From assembly GCF_016907385.1 (NCBI RefSeq), contig NZ_JAFBBU010000001.1:3534001-3598000 (forward strand): 64,000 nt of DNA, written 5' to 3'. Both the position numbers and the translations under genes were made by a program. The stretch is from Subtercola frigoramans (GTDB lineage Bacteria > Actinomycetota > Actinomycetes > Actinomycetales > Microbacteriaceae). The notes beneath the pieces are model-generated. The model was not told the origin of the DNA. It made no database searches and saw nothing but the letters and a program-made list of their open reading frames with translations. Shown here in pieces: positions 43,329 to 53,362 of the stretch; position 1 is the stretch's first letter; each line of letters opens with the position of its first letter.

Positions 43329-44092
43329 TGTCTGCCGAGCTCCTCGCCGCCAGAGGAATCAGTGTTCGATTCGGGCGCCTGAACGTTCTCGTCGATCTTG
43401 ACCTGACCGTCTATCGTGGCGAGCTGCTCGGCATCATCGGCCCGAACGGCGCCGGTAAGTCGACACTCCTGTCCGTCCTGGGGGGAACAACCTCCCCCCA
43501 GGACGGCAGGATCGTGCTCGACGGTGTCGACATCACCTCCAGGCGATCGAGTTGGAGATCCCGGCAGGGTATCGCCACCAGCTACCAGATCCCTCGACCC
43601 TTCCTCGGGATGACGGTGTACGAGAATGCCCTCGTGGCAGCTCGTTTCGCCGGAAATCTCCGGGGCCGCGAGGCGCAGCAATCAGCAGTGGAAGCCATCT
43701 CGCTGGCCAATCTCGAGCAATTCGCGGATGTCCAGGCGAAGGATTTGCGACTTCTCGACCGTAAGCGGCTGGAAGTCGCTCGTGCTCTCGCCTCGAAGCC
43801 CCGCCTCCTGCTCCTGGATGAGATCGCCGGCGGACTGACCGAAAGCGAGGTTCCCGAGCTGCTTGCTCTCGTGCGCGGCGTGCTCGACGCCGGAGTCACT
43901 GTGGTCTGGATCGAGCACGTCGTGCACGCACTTCTCTCTGTAGCAACACGGATGATCTGCCTCACCTACGGCAGCATTCTTGCCGAGGGCGACCCCCACG
44001 ATGTGATGGAATCGCCTGCGGTTCGGCAGGTGTATCTCGGAATAGAACCCGACGATGACGTTCTCGGACTTGATGGGGCGGACCAGAAATGA
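43328..44092 (+). CDS. livG: LIV-type ABC transporter ATPase, LivG-like (second copy)
   Basis: 254 residues from GTG 43328. Walker A GPNGAGKST (38-46), Walker B LLLLDEIAGGLTES and switch His in VWIEHVVHAL. The signature is LRLLDRKRLEVARAL instead of LSGGQ, and DEP is changed to DEI, which marks a distinct HAAT subfamily. A 14-bp perfect hairpin (43473-43506) is encoded just after the Walker A codons. Overlaps livF by 4 nt. Confidence 0.9.
   Translation: MSAELLAARGISVRFGRLNVLVDLDLTVYRGELLGIIGPNGAGKSTLLSVLGGTTSPQDGRIVLDGVDITSRRSSWRSRQGIATSYQIPRPFLGMTVYENALVAARFAGNLRGREAQQSAVEAISLANLEQFADVQAKDLRLLDRKRLEVARALASKPRLLLLDEIAGGLTESEVPELLALVRGVLDAGVTVVWIEHVVHALLSVATRMICLTYGSILAEGDPHDVMESPAVRQVYLGIEPDDDVLGLDGADQK
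43473..43506 (+). terminator. Perfect 14-bp GC hairpin inside livG (possible attenuator)
   Basis: CCGTCCTGGGGGGA (43473-43486), loop ACAACC, TCCCCCCAGGACGG (43493-43506). It sits 145 bp after the binding-protein stop, inside the livG codons for SVLGGTTSPQDGR. It could cause partial termination or mRNA stabilisation so that the binding protein is made in excess. No T-run follows, so intrinsic termination is uncertain. Confidence 0.55.
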
Positions 44093-44787
44093 CCCTTGTC
44101 GTCAACGACCTGTCAGCGGGCTACGGCCAACTGACGGCGCTTCGCAACATCTCGTTCAGCGTCGAGGCCGGCGAGATCCTCGCCATCATCGGCGCCAACG
44201 GGGCGGGGAAGTCCACGCTCTTGAAGACCATCGCCGGTCAGCTGAAGGCGCTCACCGGCTCCGTTGTGCTCGACGGTGAAGACGTGACCGCCCTGCCTGC
44301 AAGCGCGCGGGCACGCCGGGGAGTTCTGATGGTCCCCGAGGGCCGCCGCCTCTTTCCCTCCCTGACGGTGAAGGAGAACCTCCAATTGGGCACATCGACC
44401 GGCAGAAAGGGAGCGTGGACCATCGAAACGGTCTGTGACTTGTTCCCGCTCGTTGCCGAACGCCTGAATCGCACGGCCGGGCAGATGTCAGGAGGCGAGC
44501 AACAGGCGACAGCGATTGCCCGCGCACTGGTCGGAAATCCGGAAGTCATGATGCTCGATGAGATCAGCCTGGGTCTCGCTCCTGCGATCGTGGTGGAGTT
44601 CTACGACCGTCTGGGTGAGATCACGAAACGGGGTACGGCTGTGCTTCTCGTCGAGCAGGACGTGAAACGCGCGCTCTCCGTCGCCGACCAGGTGCACTGC
44701 CTGCTCGAAGGCCAGACCTCCCTGGCCGGGCGCAATCTCGACTTCGCTGAGATCGCGGCCGCCTACTTCGGAACGGAGCACCGGTGA
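44089..44787 (+). CDS. livF: LIV-type ABC transporter ATPase, LivF-like (second copy)
   Basis: 232 residues from ATG 44089 (ATGA overlap). Walker A GANGAGKST (35-43), signature MSGGEQQATAIA, Walker B VMMLDEISLGLAP and VLLVEQDVKRALSVADQ. Forms a heterodimer with LivG. The basic RARRGVLMVPEGRRLFPSL Q-loop is typical of LivF. Overlaps livH by 4 nt (GTGA). Confidence 0.93.
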   Translation: MTLVVNDLSAGYGQLTALRNISFSVEAGEILAIIGANGAGKSTLLKTIAGQLKALTGSVVLDGEDVTALPASARARRGVLMVPEGRRLFPSLTVKENLQLGTSTGRKGAWTIETVCDLFPLVAERLNRTAGQMSGGEQQATAIARALVGNPEVMMLDEISLGLAPAIVVEFYDRLGEITKRGTAVLLVEQDVKRALSVADQVHCLLEGQTSLAGRNLDFAEIAAAYFGTEHR

Positions 44788-45650
44788 ACCTGCTTGATGC
44801 TGTTGTCCAGGGACTGATGCTGGGCGGGTTGTACGCGATCTTCGCCGCCGGCCTGTCGCTCATCTTCGGAGTGATGAAGATCGTGAGCCTGTCGTATGGC
44901 GCTCTTGCCGTTATGGCAGCCTTCATCGCACTGCACTTGACCGTGGTCACCGGATGGTCTCCCGCACTCACCCTGGTCGTCGTCGTGCCGGTCATGGCCG
45001 CCTTCGGCTGGGTTCTGCAGCGTTTCGTGCTCCAGCGCACTCTCGGCGAGTCCGCCCTTCCCTCGATTCTGGTCACCTTCGGGCTGGCCATCATCATCGA
45101 GAACGTGCTGCTCCTCACGGAATCGGCCGACCAGAAGCGCATGACCCTCGGCTGGGTCGACACCGCCGCCCTGGATCTCGGCGTCGTCCGGCTCGGCGTG
45201 TACCCGCTGGGGCTCTTCGTGTTGTCGCTGGTGTTGCTGGGCATCCTGGCGCTCGTCATGGCGAAGACCCAATTCGGCCGGGCCGTTCGCGCCATCAGCG
45301 AAGACGCACCGACCGTCGAGCTCCTGGGTATCAGGCCCAAGACGATCTACGCCTGGTCGGGTGCCATCGCCCTGGCCCTCGCTGCCATCGGTGGTGTCGC
45401 TTCGGGTATTCAGACGTCGTTCAGCCCCACCTCGGGAGGCATGCTTCTCATCTTCGCCTTCGAAGCCGTCATCATCGGCGGAATCGGGAGCCTCTGGGGA
45501 ACCTTTCTGGGAGCACTCGTTCTCGGTGTCGCCCAGACGGTCGGCGCCAATTTCTTCCCGTCCCAGGGAATCCTTATCGGACACATTGTCTTCCTCATTT
45601 TCTTGGCGTTCCTGCCACAGGGACTGAGCGGAAAGGTGAAGCGCTCATGA
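44784..45650 (+). CDS. livH: LIV-type ABC transporter permease, LivH-like (second copy)
   Basis: 288 residues from GTG 44784. About eight helices; GLMLGGLYAIFAAGLSLIFGVMKIVSLSYGALAVMAAF is the family start and VRAISEDAPTVELLGIRPKTIY the coupling loop. Conserved SFSPTSGGMLLIFAFEAVIIGGIGSLWGTFLGAL near the end. Overlaps livM by 4 nt. In this operon the ATPases precede the permeases, the reverse of the first LIV operon. Confidence 0.93.
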   Translation: MNLLDAVVQGLMLGGLYAIFAAGLSLIFGVMKIVSLSYGALAVMAAFIALHLTVVTGWSPALTLVVVVPVMAAFGWVLQRFVLQRTLGESALPSILVTFGLAIIIENVLLLTESADQKRMTLGWVDTAALDLGVVRLGVYPLGLFVLSLVLLGILALVMAKTQFGRAVRAISEDAPTVELLGIRPKTIYAWSGAIALALAAIGGVASGIQTSFSPTSGGMLLIFAFEAVIIGGIGSLWGTFLGALVLGVAQTVGANFFPSQGILIGHIVFLIFLAFLPQGLSGKVKRS

Positions 45651-46666
45651 CCACTACCCGAGCAGACGTGCCACAGGTCACTGTCACGAGGTGGACCCGA
45701 ACATCGAGGGTCGGCACTCCGGCGGTACTGGTGCTGTTCGTGATCATGTTCGCACTGCCGTTCATGACAGCCCTCTCGAACGTGCGATCCGTGACCGACC
45801 TGCTGATCTTCATCATCCTGGGATCGATGTGGAACATCATGGCCGGGTACGGAGGCATGGAATCTGTGGGCCAGCAGGCCTACATCGGGCTCGGTGCCTA
45901 TGGGCTCGTCGTATTGGCAGACCAACTGGGCATCAACATCTTCCTGGCGGTGCCACTGGCGGGAATCATCGCTGGGATCATCGCGTTCCTCTTCTCGTTC
46001 CTCGCCTTCAGGCTCGTCGGTGGCTACTTCGCCATCGGCACCTGGGTGATCGCCGAAGTGGTCAAGCTGATCATCACGCAGTTCCCCTCTCTCGGATTGG
46101 GCAGTGGTATCTCCCTCTACGCAATGTCAGCCTTCGACCGGGACCTGCGGATTGCGGTGAGCTACTGGATCGCCCTGGGCGTCACCGTGCTGGCTTTGCT
46201 CATCTGCGTGCTCCTCGTGCGCTCGGGCTTCGGGCTCGGACTGACCGCGCTGCGGGACGACCCGATTGCCGCCGCCACCTCCGGCGTCGACGTGAGCCGC
46301 GCAAAACGCCTGGTCTTCGTCATCTCCGGCGTCGGCACCGGTATGGCCGGCGCGATCATCGCCATCTCGACCCTGCGCGTGCAGCCGGATTCCCTGTTCT
46401 CCGTGCAGTGGTCTGTGCTGATGATCTTCATGGTGGTCATCGGGGGCGTCGGAACGATCGAGGGACCCATCATCGGCGCGCTCATTTTCTGGGGACTCCG
46501 TGAAGCTCTCGCCGACTACGGGTCGCTGTACCTGATCCTCCTGGGAATCATCGCGATCGTCTTCGCGCTGTTCTTCCGAGGCGGCGTCTGGGGTCTCATT
46601 CAGAAACGTCGCAGGTTCTCGGTGTTTCCAACTGGCTATTCGACGTGGTTCGGCCGACTCAAGTAG
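45647..46666 (+). CDS. livM: LIV-type ABC transporter permease, LivM-like (second copy)
   Basis: 339 residues from ATG 45647. About nine helices with the conserved NIMAGYGGMESVGQQAYIGLGAYG block and the coupling loop TALRDDPIAAATSGVDVSRAKRLVFVISG. Ends the operon; the C-terminal tail (about 25 residues) is basic. The following malate synthase G gene is convergent, 16 bp between stops, with a small inverted repeat across the junction. Confidence 0.93.
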   Translation: MTTTRADVPQVTVTRWTRTSRVGTPAVLVLFVIMFALPFMTALSNVRSVTDLLIFIILGSMWNIMAGYGGMESVGQQAYIGLGAYGLVVLADQLGINIFLAVPLAGIIAGIIAFLFSFLAFRLVGGYFAIGTWVIAEVVKLIITQFPSLGLGSGISLYAMSAFDRDLRIAVSYWIALGVTVLALLICVLLVRSGFGLGLTALRDDPIAAATSGVDVSRAKRLVFVISGVGTGMAGAIIAISTLRVQPDSLFSVQWSVLMIFMVVIGGVGTIEGPIIGALIFWGLREALADYGSLYLILLGIIAIVFALFFRGGVWGLIQKRRRFSVFPTGYSTWFGRLK

Positions 46667-46674
46667 GAGGCGCG

Positions 46675-46704
46675 GCAGCCCGTCAGCCGATCAGCTGGGG
46701 CTGC
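46675..46704. terminator. Inverted repeat GCAGCCC / GGGCTGC between convergent livM and glcB
   Basis: 7-bp arms (46675-46681, 46698-46704), spanning the last codons of glcB. A shared bidirectional terminator is plausible but the stem is short. Confidence 0.4.
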
Positions 46705-48866
46705 TCTGCCGCCTTCACCTCGCGGCGGTAGCGGTGCAGAATGGGCTCGGTGTACCCGCTCGGCTGGCGGGTACCCTCGACGATGAGCGACCGCGCAGCG
46801 GCGAAGGCAGCACCATCGAATTCGGCAGCCATCGGCCGGTAGTTCGGGTCGCCGGAGTTCTGTGCATCGACGATCGCCGCCATGCGCCGCAGGGTCTCGT
46901 CGACCTGTGCGAGCGTCACGATGCCGTGCAGCAGCCAGTTCGCCACGTGCTGCGACGAGATGCGGCAGGTCGCACGGTCTTCCATCAGCGCGACGTCGTG
47001 AATGTCGGGCACTTTCGAGCATCCGATGCCCTCATCGACCCAGCGCACCACATAGCCGAGGATGCCCTGCACATTGTTGTCGAGCTCAGCCTGTCGCTCT
47101 GCGGCGCTGTACTCGCGCGTGGCAAGCGGAATGCGCAGGATCTCGGTGACCTCAGCTGGTGTTCGCCCGGCAAGCTCGCGCTGCACGGCAGGAACATCGA
47201 CTCGGTGGTAGTGCAGCGCGTGCAGGGTCGCAGCGGTCGGTGAGGGAACCCACGCCGTCGTCGCGCCCTGCAGGGGATGCTGGATCTTCTGCTCGAGCAT
47301 GTCGGCCATGAGGTCGGGCATGGCCCACATACCCTTACCGATCTGCGCCCGCCCCGGCAGCCCGGCTGCGATGCCGATGTCGACGTTCGACGCCTCGTAG
47401 GCCGCGATCCACGGTTCAGACTTCATCTCCGCCTTGCGAACGAACGGCCCGGCGAGCATGGAGGTGTGGATCTCGTCGCCGGTGCGATCGAGGAACCCGG
47501 TGTTGATGAACACCACCCTGTCGGATGCCGCACGGATGCATTCGCGCAGATTCACCGAGGTGCGGCGCTCCTCGTCCATGATGCCGAGCTTGATCGAGCG
47601 TTCGGGCAGAGCGAGCAGCTGCTCGACCCGCGAGAAGAGTTCGACGGCGAAGGCGACTTCCTCCGGCCCGTGCATCTTGGGTTTCACGATGTACATCGAT
47701 CCGGTGAGCGAGTTCGGCAGTGCGCCGCCGCCGCGGATGTCTGTGACAGAACCCAGGCCGGTCATGATCGCGTCGAGGATTCCCTCGAACACCTCCTGGC
47801 CATCGGGGTCGAGAATCGCATCGGTGGTCATCAGGTGACCGACGTTGCGAATGAAGAGCAGCGAGCGGCCGCGAAGTGTTGCCGTGCTACCGGCGACCGC
47901 CTGGTACTCGCGGTCAGGGTTCATGCCGCGCACGAAGGTACGCCCACCCTTCGTCACCTCTTCGGCGAGCGTGCCCGTCATCAGCTCGAGCCAGTTGCGG
48001 TACCCCACGACCTTGTCGTCGGCATCAACGGCCGCAACGGAGTCTTCGAGATCCATGATGGTCGTGACGGCCGACTCGAGCAGAACGTCAGCCACGCCAG
48101 CCGCATCGGTCGAGCCGACAGGATGCTCGCGGTCGACCAGCACCTCGAAGTGCAGGCCGTGGTGAACGAAAACCAGCGCCTCGGGCTGAGCGCCGTCACC
48201 GCGGTACCCGAGCAGGGCGGAAGGCTCCGCGAGCCGGACGGGCCCGGCCATCGTCTCGACCCTCAACCCCTCGGCATCGACCGAGTACCCGAGTGCCCCG
48301 GTGTGGCTGCCGGTCTCGAGCGGGATGGCCGAGTCGAGGAATCGGCGCGCTTCGGCAACGACGGCGGCGCCGCGCACGGGGTTGTAGGCACCTCCCGCGG
48401 CCTGGTCGCCCGACTGGTCGATCGCATCCGTGCCGTAGAGCGCATCATACAGTGAACCCCAGCGCGCGTTGACGGCGTTGGCCGCAAAGCGACGATTCAG
48501 CAGGGGAACGACGAGTTGGGGGCCCGATTGACGGCGGATCTCATCATCCACACCCTCAGTGGTGACGAAGCCGGCCGCCTGGCCAGCGTCTGCATCGACC
48601 AGGTAACCGATCTCCCGCAGGAAGGAGAGGTACTGCTGCGGTTCGACCGGGCCGGGGGCAGCCCGATGGAAGTCGTCGATGCGGCGCTGCAACTCGTCTC
48701 GCGTTCGCAGCAGCTCGAGGTTTCTCGGCGTGAGGTCTGCCAGGAGGTCGGCGACGCCATTCCAGAAGACCTGCGCTTCAATCCCAGCGAGGGGCAGCGC
48801 CTCGGAGACGAAGTCATACAACGGCACGGCCACGGAGAGGCCAGCAACATCTATTCTGTCGATCAC
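46683..48866 (-). CDS. glcB: Malate synthase G
   Basis: 727 residues from GTG 48866 behind AAAGGATC, the usual length of the monomeric G form (about 720-730). Condenses glyoxylate and acetyl-CoA to malate. Family blocks: [16 protein letters not shown] (metal-binding/acidic loop region), [91 protein letters not shown]. It follows the A-form gene (115 bp gap). Glyoxylate may come from glycolate, purine or sugar-acid breakdown; no isocitrate lyase gene is in view. Confidence 0.95.
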   Translation of the reverse strand: MIDRIDVAGLSVAVPLYDFVSEALPLAGIEAQVFWNGVADLLADLTPRNLELLRTRDELQRRIDDFHRAAPGPVEPQQYLSFLREIGYLVDADAGQAAGFVTTEGVDDEIRRQSGPQLVVPLLNRRFAANAVNARWGSLYDALYGTDAIDQSGDQAAGGAYNPVRGAAVVAEARRFLDSAIPLETGSHTGALGYSVDAEGLRVETMAGPVRLAEPSALLGYRGDGAQPEALVFVHHGLHFEVLVDREHPVGSTDAAGVADVLLESAVTTIMDLEDSVAAVDADDKVVGYRNWLELMTGTLAEEVTKGGRTFVRGMNPDREYQAVAGSTATLRGRSLLFIRNVGHLMTTDAILDPDGQEVFEGILDAIMTGLGSVTDIRGGGALPNSLTGSMYIVKPKMHGPEEVAFAVELFSRVEQLLALPERSIKLGIMDEERRTSVNLRECIRAASDRVVFINTGFLDRTGDEIHTSMLAGPFVRKAEMKSEPWIAAYEASNVDIGIAAGLPGRAQIGKGMWAMPDLMADMLEQKIQHPLQGATTAWVPSPTAATLHALHYHRVDVPAVQRELAGRTPAEVTEILRIPLATREYSAAERQAELDNNVQGILGYVVRWVDEGIGCSKVPDIHDVALMEDRATCRISSQHVANWLLHGIVTLAQVDETLRRMAAIVDAQNSGDPNYRPMAAEFDGAAFAAARSLIVEGTRQPSGYTEPILHRYRREVKAAEQPQLIG

Positions 48867-48923
48867 GGTACAGATCCTTTCAGAGAAGTCGTGCGGCCTT
48901 CGTCGATGAGGCACACGCCCAGA

Positions 48924-48960
48924 AGTCGTGCTCCCTGGCGTTGGCTGGGGACGCACGACT
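48924..48960 (-). terminator. Hairpin between the two malate synthase genes
   Basis: AGTCGTGC-TCCC (48924-48935) pairs with GGGA-C-GCACGACT (48948-48960); one-base bulge. It lies 22 bp after the aceB stop, so the two synthases are probably transcribed separately or glcB is reached only by read-through. Confidence 0.55.
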
Positions 48961-48981
48961 CCTGGCAGTTCGAGCAAGAAC

Positions 48982-50616
<1,635 letters not shown>

Positions 50617-50753
50617 TGGTCTGTTCCTTCTGAAAGGGTTCCGTGTTCGGTGGCCGGAGTCGTTGTTCGGTGGCCTGTGTCGTTCGTGGGTGGCTCTTGT
50701 GCCTTCTCACTCCACTGTGGGGGCCACGCACCGCCTCCGAACCGGATTCAGCA

Positions 50754-50780
50754 GCAGAAGATTGGCGAAAGTTCTGCAAA
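50754..50780 (-). promoter_or_regulatory. Shared element before aceB: GCAGAAGATTGGC + AAAGTTCTGCAAA
   Basis: GCAGAAGATTGGC (50754-50766) is repeated exactly at 51344-51356 before rraA. AAAGTTCTGCAAA (50768-50780) resembles the 13-bp RamB-type box (A-rich, CTTTGCAAA core) known from acetate genes of corynebacteria; that family match is from memory and is loose. GCAGAA/TTCTGC also form a 6-bp dyad. Confidence 0.4.
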
Positions 50781-50811
50781 CCGAAAATCCGAACGCGGGG
50801 CCGACGGGGCC

Positions 50812-51276
50812 TCACCGCTCCACGAGGATCCCGTCTTCGTCGCACCAGATTCCGGCCCCTGGCCTGAAGACCACGGAGCCGACGGTCAGCACCGAATCCA
50901 GTTCGCCGTCACCGGTCTTCGCGCTCTTGCGGGGGTTGCTCCCCAGAGCTTTGACGCCGATCGGCAGCATGCCGAGGGCAGCGCGATCACGAACGGCGCC
51001 GAAGATCACGACGCCGTGCCAGCCGTTCTCGACGGCGGCTGCGCCGATCAGGTCGCCCATCAAGGCAGACTGGAGAGACGAACCGCCGTCGATCACCAGA
51101 ACTTCGCCCGTGCCGGGGGAGTTCAGCACCTGCTTCACAAGGCCGTTGTCTTCGAAACAGCGGATCGTTCGGATTCTCCCCTCGAAACGAGGTTTACCCC
51201 CGAGGGATTCCAGCTGCAGCGCCAGGGACTGGAGTTCGTCTCCCCGTTCGTCGTACAGGTCTGCGGTCGCTGTCAT
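50812..51276 (-). CDS. rraA: RraA-family protein (ribonuclease E inhibitor / HMG aldolase family)
   Basis: 154 residues from ATG 51276 behind GGAGG. RraA-like fold: LYDERGDELQSLALQLESLGGKPRFEGRIRTIRCFEDNG, VLVIDGGSSLQSALMGDLIGAAAVENGWHGVVIFGAVRD and the conserved 'ALGSNPRK'. In the family either a regulator of RNA turnover or a class II aldolase for 4-hydroxy-4-methyl-2-oxoglutarate/oxaloacetate; the two cannot be separated by sequence here. Located between aceB and the sugar oxidoreductase operon. The upstream region carries the 13-mer found before aceB. Confidence 0.9.
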   Translation of the reverse strand: MTATADLYDERGDELQSLALQLESLGGKPRFEGRIRTIRCFEDNGLVKQVLNSPGTGEVLVIDGGSSLQSALMGDLIGAAAVENGWHGVVIFGAVRDRAALGMLPIGVKALGSNPRKSAKTGDGELDSVLTVGSVVFRPGAGIWCDEDGILVER

Positions 51277-51305
51277 GAAAGTGCCTCCGAGGTCATCCAG
51301 ATCAG

Positions 51306-51340
51306 CTTGGCACCGCGACGGGCCCTGTCGCGGCGCCAAG
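51306..51340. terminator. Hairpin after the Gfo/Idh-isomerase operon
   Basis: CTTGGC-A-CCGCGAC (51306-51319) and GTCGCGG-C-GCCAAG (51327-51340), one A-C mismatch. It lies 78 bp after the Gfo/Idh stop in its direction, just before the rraA start. No T-run. Confidence 0.55.
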
Positions 51341-51343
51341 TCC

Positions 51344-51385
51344 GCAGAAGATTGGCAATTCATCTGCTGCGGGCAAGTTTGCAGA
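51344..51385 (-). promoter_or_regulatory. Shared element before rraA: GCAGAAGATTGGC + GCAAGTTTGCAGA
   Basis: GCAGAAGATTGGC (51344-51356) equals the copy at 50754. GCAAGTTTGCAGA (51373-51385) contains a TTTGCA core similar to the aceB box. Suggests joint control of aceB and rraA by one regulator. Confidence 0.4.
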
Positions 51386-51418
51386 GCACCAGAAAGCCGC
51401 GTCGTGGGCGTTGTTGCC

Positions 51419-52528
51419 TCAGAGAAGGGGAAGTGCCGGATCCCATCCCTCGGGTAGAGGTGTTGGTCTCGAAACGGTGGAACCGATTTCAACGGGCAGA
51501 CCAGAGTCTGCGGACGAAGCGATCCCGAGAAGCACATCGAGAACGTGCGACGCGAGTTCGCCGCTCGCTCTGACCGTCTCCAGACCACGGAGCGACCTCG
51601 CCAGATTGAGAACGCCCCTGCCCCGGCCATACGTCGAACCGTGTGGCTCAAGCGTCTGGGGCTCCGTGCTGCCCAATTCCCAGAGCGTTGACGCCCCGTC
51701 GAAACGATTGGGGTCTGGCAGGGCGATCGTTCCCTCCGTACCGCTGATCTCCAGGACGCCGGCGCGAGGGAGGGCGCTCTGGAACGAGAATGTCGACTGT
51801 GCCGACTGGCCTGTCTCGAAACTGATCAGTGCGGCGTGGTGCGTTGCCACCTGAACGGGGAATTCCGTGCCGGCGATGGGGCCGCTTCCGACCACGCGCG
51901 TCTGTCGTGATGTGGACGACACCGCGGAGACCCGGGAGGCCGACCCGAAGATGTGCACGAGCGTTGTCAGGTAATAGGGGCCCATGTCCAGCAGGGGCCC
52001 GGCACCGTGGCTGAAGAGGAACGCGGGATTCGGGTGCCACGATTCGGGTCCCGGCGTCTGGAACACTGTCGTCGCGGTGAGGGGCTCGCCGATGACGCCG
52101 CGGGCGATTGCTCTCAGTGCACTCTGCACCCCGGCGCCGAGAACCGTGTCGGGGGCGCAGGCGACGTGAACACCTGCAGTTTCTGCGGCAGCCAGCAGAT
52201 CGCGCGCTGAGTCGTGGTCGAGAGCAAACGGCTTCTCGCTCCACACGTGCTTGCCGGCCGCGACGATTCGATGCCCGATCTCCGAGTGCACCGCCGGAGT
52301 CGTCAGGTTGACGACGATCTCGATGTCATCGACGGCCAACAGCTCATCGACAGGACCGAATCCGGGAATGTGAAACGCTTCCGCCTGTGCTTGCGCCCGG
52401 GCGAGATCGATGTCGGCGACGAAGAGCACCTTCAGATCGAGGAACCGGTTCATGTTCTCCAGGTAGGTGCTGGAGATGAACCCGGCCCCGATGACACCGA
52501 CGCCCACAGGCCCTGCCGCGGCGCTCAC
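51419..52528 (-). CDS. Gfo/Idh/MocA-family NAD(P)-dependent oxidoreductase
   Basis: 369 residues from GTG 52528, which overlaps the TIM-barrel stop (GTGA). N-terminal Rossmann domain with GVIGAGFISSTYLENM (14-29 approx.) and the EKPFA-type lysine motif (WSEKPFALDHDSA); C-terminal sheet domain with HGAGPLLDMGPYYLTTLVHIFGSA. Oxidises hydroxyls of sugars, inositols or glycosides (including C3 of glucosides in DgpA-type enzymes). Coupled to a xylose-isomerase-like TIM barrel, the usual partner of such dehydrogenases. Substrate unknown. Confidence 0.9.
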   Translation of the reverse strand: MSAAAGPVGVGVIGAGFISSTYLENMNRFLDLKVLFVADIDLARAQAQAEAFHIPGFGPVDELLAVDDIEIVVNLTTPAVHSEIGHRIVAAGKHVWSEKPFALDHDSARDLLAAAETAGVHVACAPDTVLGAGVQSALRAIARGVIGEPLTATTVFQTPGPESWHPNPAFLFSHGAGPLLDMGPYYLTTLVHIFGSASRVSAVSSTSRQTRVVGSGPIAGTEFPVQVATHHAALISFETGQSAQSTFSFQSALPRAGVLEISGTEGTIALPDPNRFDGASTLWELGSTEPQTLEPHGSTYGRGRGVLNLARSLRGLETVRASGELASHVLDVLLGIASSADSGLPVEIGSTVSRPTPLPEGWDPALPLL

Positions 52529-53325
52529 TTGTCGTTCTCCTGAAGCCACGCGAACGACTGGGCGATTCCGTCGAATACATCACCCGCATACCCGTCGAAC
52601 TCGACAACACGGAGGGCGTTCGGGGCTGCAGCGAGGATCGCCCGCACATCGACATCGCCCTGGCCCGCCGGCTTCTGGTTCTTGTAGGCGGCTGCGAGCG
52701 CCTCTGGCACCGACAGCGCGCTCTCGCTGCTAGGCAGGGCCGTAGCGATGTCGCCCGTCGTATGACCGTCTTTCACGTGCATGAACCTCAGTCGGTCCCC
52801 GAGTGAAGAGATCAACGCGGGGGTGTCGGCGCCACCGACTGTCGACCAGAAAGTGTCGAGTTCGAGAACGACATCGGGCTCAAGCCGATCTACGAACAGT
52901 TCATATATGGCTCGGCCGCCGACCGTGTTCGCGAACTCCCACTGGTGATTGTGGTATCCGAAAGACAGTCCGATGGTCGCGGCCTGGGTGGCAAGCTCGT
53001 TCACCCGATCGGCGATCCGATGGGCATCGTCAGCCGATTGCCAGCGGTCGCTCGGAATGTATGGGTCGATGAGGGTCGTGATGCCGAGTTGCGCGGCGGC
53101 GGCGAAGGCGCGCTCTGGCTCTGCGGAATCGATGACCGGTGCGTGTCCCGAGGGTGCACTCACCCCGGCGTCGGCGAAGGCACGTTCGAACTCATCGACA
53201 CGGTCGACGAATCCATACGGCTCAACGAGGGTGAAGCCGATGTCGGCTATGCGCGCGACTGCACGCTGCAGATCTTCATCGATGGCATTGCGAATGCTGT
53301 AGAGCTGCACGGACGGTTGGCTCAT
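52525..53325 (-). CDS. Sugar phosphate isomerase/epimerase (xylose-isomerase-like TIM barrel) 1
   Basis: 266 residues from ATG 53325 with AGGAGAATATCA before it. AP-endonuclease-2-like barrel: SVQLYSIRNAIDEDLQRAVARIADIGFTLVEPYGF at the start; VDELxxH-type metal-binding residues appear in GLSFGYHNHQWEF, VVLELDTFWS and RFMHVKDGHTTG. Members are isomerases, epimerases, dehydratases or 3-keto-glycoside lyases. It is translationally coupled to the Gfo/Idh gene. A different, longer member is encoded at 56726. Confidence 0.88.
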   Translation of the reverse strand: MSQPSVQLYSIRNAIDEDLQRAVARIADIGFTLVEPYGFVDRVDEFERAFADAGVSAPSGHAPVIDSAEPERAFAAAAQLGITTLIDPYIPSDRWQSADDAHRIADRVNELATQAATIGLSFGYHNHQWEFANTVGGRAIYELFVDRLEPDVVLELDTFWSTVGGADTPALISSLGDRLRFMHVKDGHTTGDIATALPSSESALSVPEALAAAYKNQKPAGQGDVDVRAILAAAPNALRVVEFDGYAGDVFDGIAQSFAWLQENDK

Positions 53326-53362
53326 TGATATTCTCCTGTTCCTGGCGTTGTGATGTGTAGCG

